This document shows, piece by piece, positions 24,123-29,663 of a stretch of 29,663 bases of DNA. Where the stretch lies: NCBI GenBank assembly GCA_050012355.1, contig JBEKHI010000045.1, positions 1 to 29,663 of the forward strand, given 5' to 3'. Both the position numbers and the translations under genes were made by a program. Under the pieces are notes generated by a model, which was given only the letters and a program-made list of their open reading frames with translations, did not search any database and was not told the DNA's origin. Every line of letters starts with the position of its first letter. The first letter of the stretch is position 1. The stretch comes from JBEKHI01 sp050012355 (GTDB taxonomy: Bacteria > Actinomycetota > Actinomycetes > Streptosporangiales > Streptosporangiaceae).

Positions 24123-26195
24123 CTAACGGGCGGCCTTGCGGATACTTTCCCGCGCAGCCTCTGCTACTCGCTCCGCCGTCAAGCCGAACTCTTCGTAAAT
24201 CTTCTGGTATGCGGCGGAGGCCCCGTAACGGTCAACCCCCACGTGTTCGCCCGCATCACCGGTAAACACCGCCCACGGCCGCGTTATGCCGGCTTCCACC
24301 GACACCCGGGCCCGCACCCCGGCCGGAAGCACTTCTTGCTGATACGCGGCGTCCTGCTCGGTGAACCATTCCACGCACGGCATCGAGACGACCCGCGCGG
24401 AGATGCCGTCGGCCGCCAGCAGGTCCCGCGCCGCGACGGCGATCTGCACCTCGGACCCGGTGCCGATCAGGATCACGTCGGTCCCGTCCGCGAGCACATA
24501 GGCGCCACGGGCGGCGCCCTCGGCCGAGCCGTATACCGACCGGTCGAAGATCGGCAGGTTCTGCCTGCTCAGGCACAGGCCCGCCGGGTGGTCGGTGCGC
24601 TCCAGTATCGTCCGCCACGCCACCGAGGTCTCGTTGGCGTCGGCGGGGCGCACCACGTCAAGGCCGATGATGTTGCGCAGCGACCAGAGGTGCTCGACGG
24701 GCTGGTGGGTGGGACCGTCCTCGCCGAGCCCTACCGAGTCGTGCGTCCACACGTAGGTGACCGGCTGCTCCATCAGCGCCGAAAGCCGGACCGCGCCCCG
24801 CATGTAGTCACTGAACTGCAGGAACGTGCCGCCGTAGGGCCGGGTGCCGCCGTGCAGCGCGATGCCGTTGAGTATCGCGCCCATGCCGTGTTCCCTGATG
24901 CCGAAGTGCAAGGTGCGCCCGGTCGGGCCGCCCTTCCACATGTCGGTCTGGAACTCGGACGGGACGAAGGACGGCTGGCCCTCCATCGTGGTGAGGTTCG
25001 ACTCGGCCAGGTCGGCGGAGCCGCCCCACAGCTCCGGCAGCACCGTGGCCAGCGCGTTGAGCACGTTCCCGGACGCCTTCCGGGTGGCGATGCCCTTCTC
25101 GTCCGGCTCGAACGCGGGCAGCGCGTCGGTCCATCCCGCCGGCAGCGAGCGGGTCGACAGCCGGTCGAACAGCTCTCGCCGCGGCTGGTTCGCGGCCGCC
25201 CACTTGTCGAACTCGGCGTCCCAGGCGGCGTGCGCCTGCTTGCCGCGGGCAGCGACCTCCCGGGCGCGGGCGAGTGCCTCGTCCTCCACCGGGAAGCTGA
25301 CGGCCGGGTCGAAGCCGAGGATCTCCTTGGTGGCGGCCACCTCGGACACGCCGAGCGCCGCGCCGTGCGCCGCGCCGGTGTTCTGCTTGTTCGGCGCCGG
25401 CCAGCCGATGATCGAGCGCAACGCGATGAACGACGGTCGGTCGGTCACCTCGCGGGCGGCGAGGAACGCGTCGTACAGAGCCTCCACGTCCTCGTGGTAG
25501 CCCGAGGGCGTGTGCCAGTCGACGCTCTGCACGTGCCAGCCGTACGCCTCGTACCGGGCGCGGACGTCCTCGGACTTGGCGACGAGCGTGTTGCCCTCGA
25601 TGGAGATGTGGTTGTCGTCGTAGAGGACGACCAGGTTGCCAAGCTCCTGGTGCCCGGCGAGCGCGGAGACCTCGTGGCTGATGCCCTCCTCGATGTCGCC
25701 GTCAGACACGAAGCAGTAGACGAAGTGGTCAAACGGGCTGTCACCGGGCAGCGTGTCCGGGTCGTAAAGACCGCGCTCACGGCGGGCGGCCATGGCCATG
25801 CCGACGGCGTTGCCAATGCCCTGGCCCAGCGGGCCGGTGGTGGTCTCGACGCCCGGCGTCAGGCCGTGCTCGGGGTGCCCCGGAGTGATACTGCCCCACT
25901 TGCGGTAATTGCGCAGGTCATCGAGGCTCACGCCGTAGCCGGAAAGGTAAAGCTGGATATACAGGGTCAGGCTGGAGTGCCCGCAAGACAAAACGAACCG
26001 GTCGCGGCCTGCCCACTTCGGGTCGGCCGGGTCGTGCCGGAGCAGCCGCTGGTACACCAGGTACGCGGCGGGCGCGAGGCTCATCGCGGTGCCCGGGTGG
26101 CCGTTGCCGGCCTCCTGGACCGCGTCCATCGCCAGTACCCGGACAAGGTCGACGGCTCGAGCGTCGGCCGGGGTCCAGTCAAGCTGATTGCTCAC
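24123..26195 (-). CDS. tkt: Transketolase
   Basis: 690 aa, normal length. Thiamine-diphosphate enzyme moving two-carbon units between sugar phosphates. Visible features: AGNGHPGTAMSLAP (29-42), GPLGQGIGNAVGMA (121-134), the diphosphate-binding motif SDGDIEEG...YDDNHISI (164-199), the pyrimidine-domain GIREHGMGA with its conserved Glu, and THDSVGLGEDGPTHQ. The start is GTG at 26195; GGGAGC lies 13 nt upstream, a rather long spacing. It is the first gene of the operon and is divergent from the PrsW gene across a 171-bp gap that should hold both promoters. Confidence 0.96.
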   Translation of the reverse strand: MSNQLDWTPADARAVDLVRVLAMDAVQEAGNGHPGTAMSLAPAAYLVYQRLLRHDPADPKWAGRDRFVLSCGHSSLTLYIQLYLSGYGVSLDDLRNYRKWGSITPGHPEHGLTPGVETTTGPLGQGIGNAVGMAMAARRERGLYDPDTLPGDSPFDHFVYCFVSDGDIEEGISHEVSALAGHQELGNLVVLYDDNHISIEGNTLVAKSEDVRARYEAYGWHVQSVDWHTPSGYHEDVEALYDAFLAAREVTDRPSFIALRSIIGWPAPNKQNTGAAHGAALGVSEVAATKEILGFDPAVSFPVEDEALARAREVAARGKQAHAAWDAEFDKWAAANQPRRELFDRLSTRSLPAGWTDALPAFEPDEKGIATRKASGNVLNALATVLPELWGGSADLAESNLTTMEGQPSFVPSEFQTDMWKGGPTGRTLHFGIREHGMGAILNGIALHGGTRPYGGTFLQFSDYMRGAVRLSALMEQPVTYVWTHDSVGLGEDGPTHQPVEHLWSLRNIIGLDVVRPADANETSVAWRTILERTDHPAGLCLSRQNLPIFDRSVYGSAEGAARGAYVLADGTDVILIGTGSEVQIAVAARDLLAADGISARVVSMPCVEWFTEQDAAYQQEVLPAGVRARVSVEAGITRPWAVFTGDAGEHVGVDRYGASAAYQKIYEEFGLTAERVAEAARESIRKAAR

Positions 26196-26354
26196 CGTTG
26201 TTCACGGCTCCCTTCTGCATGATTACATTTCCCGGTCGCGCAAGCCGGGCGAAATCCCCCGTTGGCACCATGAAGGCGTCACGGATGAAAGCCTATCCCG
26301 CCTGGCGCTCGCGCAACCCTCCGGCCCGGCCAAAGGTCTGGACCTTCCAGCCGT

Positions 26355-26360
26355 TACGCT
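26355..26360 (+). promoter_or_regulatory. -10-like TACGCT for PrsW-family gene (leaderless)
   Basis: TACGCT is followed by six bases and the GTG start at 26367, with no Shine-Dalgarno. Confidence 0.35.
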
Positions 26361-26366
26361 GCGGCT

Positions 26367-27662
26367 GTGAGTTCGAGCACACCCGACAGTGCCCCCAGAT
26401 GGCACCACAGTAGCGACTTCGATCCTGAAGCGGTGATCGAGGGGCGCCCGCCCGGCCGCACCCGGGTCGGGCTGATCGCCGCCATCATGATCGCGGGGGG
26501 CTGCGCGCTCATCGTGCTCATCGTTTACCTCGCGGAGAGCATCGGTGACGGACGATCGGCCGCCCCGTTCCTGCTCGCGCTGCCGCTGGCACTGCTGCCG
26601 GTACCGGTCCTGGTGGCGGGCATCTTGTGGGTGGACCGGCTGGAACCGGAGCCACGCGCGGACATGACGTTCACCTTCTTGTGGGGCGCCGGGGTCGCGG
26701 CGCTGCTCGCGCTGGTGATCAACACGGCGGGGCTGGTGTACATCACGGCGCCCGCGCTGGGCGCGACCACCGGGGAGTACGTGTCCGCGGCCCTGGGTGC
26801 GCCGGTGGTCGAGGAAACCCTCAAGGGCCTGGTCTTCGTGTGGCTGCTGCGCCGCCGCCGTCTGGAGCTTGACGGGCCCACCGACGGCATCACGTACGCG
26901 ACCCTGGTGGGGCTCGGCTTCGCGATGATGGAGAACATCGGCTACTACATCAACGCGCTGGTCACGCCCGAGTTCGGCGGGGTGCGGCTGCTGGGCTACA
27001 CGTTCGTCGTCCGCGGTCTGCTGTCCCCATTGCTTCACCCGATGTTCACCTCGATGACCGGTATCGGCGCCGCCTACGCGGCCTCCCATAAGCGGTCGAA
27101 CTGGGCGCTAATCCTCGGCTGGTGCGGTGCGATGCTGCTGCACGGCATGTGGAACTCGCTCGACGCCGACGGCACCGACGGCATGCTGCTCGGTTACGGG
27201 CTGATGGCGCTGGTCCTCATCGGGCTGATCTGGGTGCTGGTCTGGGACCGGCGCCGGATCGTCGAGCAGATCCGCGACTACCTGCCCGCCTACCAGCAGA
27301 CCGGGCTGGTGACTCCTGACGACATCACGATGCTGTCGACGCTGGCCAGCCGCCGCCGGGCGCGGCGCTGGGCCCGGTCAGCCGGTGGCGGCCCGGCCGC
27401 GACGGCGATGGCGGACTACCAGCTCGCCGCGACCGAACTGGCGCTGTTGCATCCGAAGGCCGAACGCGGCGTCATCGAGCCTGGATACTTCCGCAAACGC
27501 CAGCACGATCTGCTCGGCCTGATGAACGTGGCCCGCCAGGCGTTCCTGAGCCGCGGTTCCACCCGCCGCCGGATGCCCTGGACGGCCGCCCCTAGCGGGT
27601 TCGCGCATGCTCCGGTGTCCCGGGCCCCGCTCCCGCCCCACCCGCTTCCGCCGCGGTACTGA
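26367..27662 (+). CDS. PrsW-family intramembrane metalloprotease
   Basis: 431 aa with about eight predicted membrane helices. The putative zinc-site motifs of the PrsW/CPBP group are in order: VVEETLKG (E149-E150), GFAMMENIGYY (E189), LLHPMFTS (H224) and LLHGMWNS (H259). Members cut membrane proteins such as anti-sigma factors; the substrate here is unknown. A cytoplasmic tail of about 150 residues follows, ending in FAHAPVSRAPLPPHPLPPRY. The DNA for this tail is imperfectly repeated 187 bp downstream, past the stop. The gene occupies the position between tkt and heme A synthase where many actinobacteria keep ctaB. Confidence 0.9.
   Translation: MSSSTPDSAPRWHHSSDFDPEAVIEGRPPGRTRVGLIAAIMIAGGCALIVLIVYLAESIGDGRSAAPFLLALPLALLPVPVLVAGILWVDRLEPEPRADMTFTFLWGAGVAALLALVINTAGLVYITAPALGATTGEYVSAALGAPVVEETLKGLVFVWLLRRRRLELDGPTDGITYATLVGLGFAMMENIGYYINALVTPEFGGVRLLGYTFVVRGLLSPLLHPMFTSMTGIGAAYAASHKRSNWALILGWCGAMLLHGMWNSLDADGTDGMLLGYGLMALVLIGLIWVLVWDRRRIVEQIRDYLPAYQQTGLVTPDDITMLSTLASRRRARRWARSAGGGPAATAMADYQLAATELALLHPKAERGVIEPGYFRKRQHDLLGLMNVARQAFLSRGSTRRRMPWTAAPSGFAHAPVSRAPLPPHPLPPRY
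27591..27662 (+). repeat. Imperfect direct repeat, copy 1 (3' end of PrsW gene)
   Basis: 72 bp coding the last 23 residues and stop of the PrsW protein. It aligns with 27778-27846 at roughly three quarters of positions, from CCTAGCGGGT to GGTACTGA, with one 3-bp gap. Confidence 0.65.
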
Positions 27663-27777
27663 TTCTGGGCGGTGTGGCACTGCCCGCACACTTTGCTGGT
27701 CAGCGTCGCACCGCCCGGAATCGGTCCGCTGCCGCGCACCGGCTGGGGGAGGGACTTTCCGGTCAGGCCTGTCGGCG

Positions 27778-27846
27778 CCTAGCGGGTTTGGGCGTGCTCC
27801 GGTGTCACGGACGCCTCTTCCGCCACATCCGTACCCGAGGTACTGA
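27778..27846 (+). repeat. Imperfect direct repeat, copy 2 (antisense to heme A synthase 3' end)
   Basis: 69 bp related to copy 1. On the plus strand it still reads GFGRAPVSRTPLPPHPYPRY and a stop in the same frame, while on the minus strand it codes the C-terminus of heme A synthase. Confidence 0.65.
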
Positions 27847-28801
27847 CCCTCTCCCGGGTGGATAGATAAAGCAGCAAAACCACTATCCATATCAAAACGG
27901 CGGTGGTCGCATGTACCCAGACAAGCCCGGCCGGCAGGTGATTGAAGTACTGCGTGTAGCCGATCACGCCTTGAACCATCAGCAGCCCGAAGGTTAGCCA
28001 GGCGAGCCGTACCGTGCGCAGCGGCGTGTTGCCGAACCGGACGCCGATCAGCGTCCCGACCGATAGCGCGAAGAGGAACCAGCCGATGTCGGCGTGGAAC
28101 TGGGTGACGCCCTCCAGCGGCAGGTGGTAGCGGGGCGCGGTGGCGTTACCCGCGTGCGGGCCGGTGCCGGTCACCACGGTGCCGGCCGCGAGCATCACCG
28201 CGGTGACGCCGGTGAGCAGCGCCGCCATCAACCGCAGGTCGGGCCGCACCAGGTTCCGTACCGGGCCGTCGCCCTCGTCACACCGGATATAGAGCACCAC
28301 GGCGGCGGCGACGATCGAGGCGGACAGCAGGAAGTGGGCGGACACCAGCGCCGGGTTCAGGTGAGTGAGCACCACGAGCCCGCCGAGCACGGCCTGGGCG
28401 ATGATCCCGCCGGGCAGCGCCCCGGCCAGCCAGAGCAGGTCCTTACGCCGGCGCCCGGCGTCCCGGTACCGCCAGGCGGCGATGAACGCGAGCACCGCGA
28501 CGGCGAACAGCGGGATGTTGAGCAGCCGGTTGCCGAACTCGATCCAGGTGTTCAGCGTGGTCTGGCCGGGAGTGCGCGACGCCACCAGGCTCTGCACCGT
28601 GCACTTGGGCCAGTCGGGGCAGCCGAGTCCGGACTGGCTGAGCCGGACGGCCTCACCGGTCGACATGATCACCGCGTTGGTGATCACGGCCCACAGCGCG
28701 AGGCCGCGCATCGAGTTCTGCGTCGGTGACCAGACCAGCGAGGCGTACCGGTCTATGCGTTCACGCAAGGCGTGGCTACTCCCATCGGGCTCTACTCCCA
28801 T
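27779..28801 (-). CDS. ctaA: Heme A synthase (COX15/CtaA)
   Basis: 340 aa with eight predicted membrane helices. Converts heme O to heme A for aa3-type cytochrome oxidase. Landmarks: TGEAVRLSQSGLGCPDWPKC (48-67) with the external Cys pair C61/C67, and conserved helix histidines H156 (VSAHF), H236 (TQFHADIG) and H297 (VWVHATT). At the usual first His site the motif is EFGNR, with N91 where other families have EXXHR. The ATG at 28801 overlaps the last codons of the ABC permease by 10 nt; it has a weak ribosome site, and TTG codon 12 after GGGAG is an alternative. Confidence 0.92.
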   Translation of the reverse strand: MGVEPDGSSHALRERIDRYASLVWSPTQNSMRGLALWAVITNAVIMSTGEAVRLSQSGLGCPDWPKCTVQSLVASRTPGQTTLNTWIEFGNRLLNIPLFAVAVLAFIAAWRYRDAGRRRKDLLWLAGALPGGIIAQAVLGGLVVLTHLNPALVSAHFLLSASIVAAAVVLYIRCDEGDGPVRNLVRPDLRLMAALLTGVTAVMLAAGTVVTGTGPHAGNATAPRYHLPLEGVTQFHADIGWFLFALSVGTLIGVRFGNTPLRTVRLAWLTFGLLMVQGVIGYTQYFNHLPAGLVWVHATTAVLIWIVVLLLYLSTRERVSTSGTDVAEEASVTPEHAQTR

Positions 28802-29646
28802 TTAAACGTGCGGGCGGCGAGGGTGATGCCGATGGCGGCCCAGACTAGCAGCGTGACGAAGTTGCCGACCGGGAAGACGACGCCGTGCTCCAGCACCGAC
28901 CGCAGGCCGGTGGACAGTGCCCCCGACGGCAGCAGCTCGAGGAACGGACGGGCGCTAGCCGGGAACTTGGTGAGCGGGAAGACGACCCCGCCGACGCCGA
29001 GCAGCAGGATATAGACCAGGTTGGCGGCGGCGAGGGTAGCCTCGGCCCGCAGCGTCCCGGCCATCAGCAGCGCCAGCCCGCTGAACGCGGCGGTCCCGGC
29101 GAGCACCAGCAGCGGCACCGTGACGATCGCCGCGGCGCTCGCGTCGGGGGACCAGCCGAGTATGAACGCGACGACGGTGATGATGACGCACTGGCCGAGC
29201 TCGACCACGACCACGGTGAGGGTCTTGGCGGTGATCAGGCCGGCCTGGGATAGCGGCTCGGCGCCCAGCCGCTTCAGCACCCCGTAGCGGCGCTCGAAGC
29301 CGGTGGCGATGGCCTGGCTGGTGAACGCGGTGGACATGATCGCGAGCGCGATGATGCCCGGGGTGAGCCAGTCCACCCGGGTGCCGGAGCCGAAGCTGAT
29401 CAGCGGTTCGGCGGAGAACGCGGCGAGCAGCAGCACCGGGATGATCAGCGTCAGCAGCAGCTGTTCGCCGTTCCGCAGCAGGCTCTTGGTCTCGGCGGTG
29501 GCCTGGGCGACGATCATGGCCCGCATCGGCGCCGCCCCCGGCGCGGGGGTGAAGTCCATGGCGGGCACGGCGGCGCTGACTCTATCTCCGCGACCAACCT
29601 CTCCCGTGTCCATAACCGTCCCACCCACCTCCCCTGCCCCCTTCAC
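28792..29646 (-). CDS. ABC-2 type transporter permease
   Basis: 284 aa. Six predicted helices with the ABC-2 permease pattern: LLLTLIIPVLLLAAF, then ATGFERRYGVLKRLGAEPLS (the conserved coupling-helix segment E+.G.lk+l..tP), two central helices, and a C-terminal helix after FLELLPSGALSTGLR. Such permeases pair with a separate ATPase for drug or lipid export; the ATPase gene would lie just outside the window. GTG 29646 has GGGAG 5 nt upstream; ATG 29613 is an alternative. The first 10 codons lie in the 29-bp G-rich repeat. It overlaps the heme A synthase start by 10 nt. Confidence 0.88.
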   Translation of the reverse strand: MKGAGEVGGTVMDTGEVGRGDRVSAAVPAMDFTPAPGAAPMRAMIVAQATAETKSLLRNGEQLLLTLIIPVLLLAAFSAEPLISFGSGTRVDWLTPGIIALAIMSTAFTSQAIATGFERRYGVLKRLGAEPLSQAGLITAKTLTVVVVELGQCVIITVVAFILGWSPDASAAAIVTVPLLVLAGTAAFSGLALLMAGTLRAEATLAAANLVYILLLGVGGVVFPLTKFPASARPFLELLPSGALSTGLRSVLEHGVVFPVGNFVTLLVWAAIGITLAARTFKWE

Positions 29647-29648
29647 CG
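29620..29648 (-). repeat. 29-bp G-rich dispersed repeat, copy B (G-quadruplex pattern)
   Basis: Read on the minus strand it is identical for 29 bases to 16722-16750. It codes MKGAGEVGG at the start of the ABC permease and covers the GTG start codon. Confidence 0.85.
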
Positions 29649-29663
29649 CAACTCCCGTCCGGT

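Noticed and set aside
24117..26222. Very long plus-strand open frame opposite transketolase
   Set aside because: It mirrors tkt in antisense and is rich in Arg, Gly, Val and His, the usual shadow in GC-rich genomes; tkt is certain.
27416..27739. Minus-strand frame with VCGQCHTAQ, resembling a cytochrome c CxxCH heme site
   Set aside because: Only one motif, no signal peptide, and most of the frame is antisense to the PrsW gene. Probably chance, partly arising from the repeated tail segment.

Overview
The window is GC-rich and gene-dense, with actinobacterial marker families: a WhiB iron-sulfur regulator, OpcA, a mycobacterial-type sulfite reductase, DUF1707 and DUF6461 proteins, and frequent GTG/TTG starts. 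It is most likely the chromosome of an actinomycete, but I cannot name a genus from sequence alone. Almost everything is ordinary chromosomal gene content. I see no prophage, transposase, CRISPR array, rRNA or tRNA.

Layout. 1-1226 (+): the 3' part of a secreted-type NucA/NucB nuclease and a DUF6461 protein. 1236-7636 (-): one long same-strand block that reads, in transcription order, cysteine-type leader peptide, sulfite reductase (sir), a 48-aa zinc-ribbon protein, APS/PAPS reductase (cysH), a CbiX-like chelatase, then glycogen debranching enzyme (glgX) and a RibD-like reductase. The sulfur genes are joined by 4-nt ATGA/GTGA overlaps and form a reduction module: APS to sulfite, sulfite to sulfide, and siroheme for the sulfite reductase. 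7745-8869: a tiny Cys/His-rich protein (-), a phosphoribosyltransferase (+) and a WhiB regulator (-). 9313-10938 (+): a striking protein with a small N-terminal domain followed by 23 consecutive GYxxxx hexapeptides. 11139-15015 (-): VOC protein, small MscS channel, SatP-type acetate transporter and a double-RCK membrane protein. 15072-18545 (+): DUF1707 protein and a tandem pair of paralogous multispanning GT-C-like glycosyltransferases. 17997-19193 (-): a one-helix membrane protein whose frame runs deep into the second glycosyltransferase in antisense. 19627-26195 (-): the pentose-phosphate operon tkt-tal-zwf-opcA-pgl. 26367-27662 (+): PrsW-family protease. 27779-29646 (-): heme A synthase and an ABC-2 permease cut by, or starting just at, the window edge.

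Several items were found by direct reading and are too short for routine gene finding: the cys leader peptide (7550-7636), the zinc-ribbon gene (5588-5734) and the CDCQH small protein (7745-7885). Start sites were reassigned using Shine-Dalgarno sequences or stop/start overlaps for sir, cysH, the chelatase, the MscS protein, the DUF1707 protein, glycosyltransferase 2, pgl and zwf. At least five genes have no Shine-Dalgarno and carry a TAnnnT hexamer 6-10 nt before the start codon, which suggests leaderless transcripts.

Most interesting signals: (1) the GYG-repeat protein, whose N-terminus I read as possibly PC4-like, which would make it a bacterial analogue of FUS-like architecture; (2) an exact 29-bp G-rich repeat with a canonical G-quadruplex pattern present in two unrelated coding regions 13 kb apart; (3) the leader-peptide-controlled sulfur operon; (4) several long perfect inverted repeats, one inside the annotated start region of a gene and one a CRP-type palindrome inside a coding sequence.
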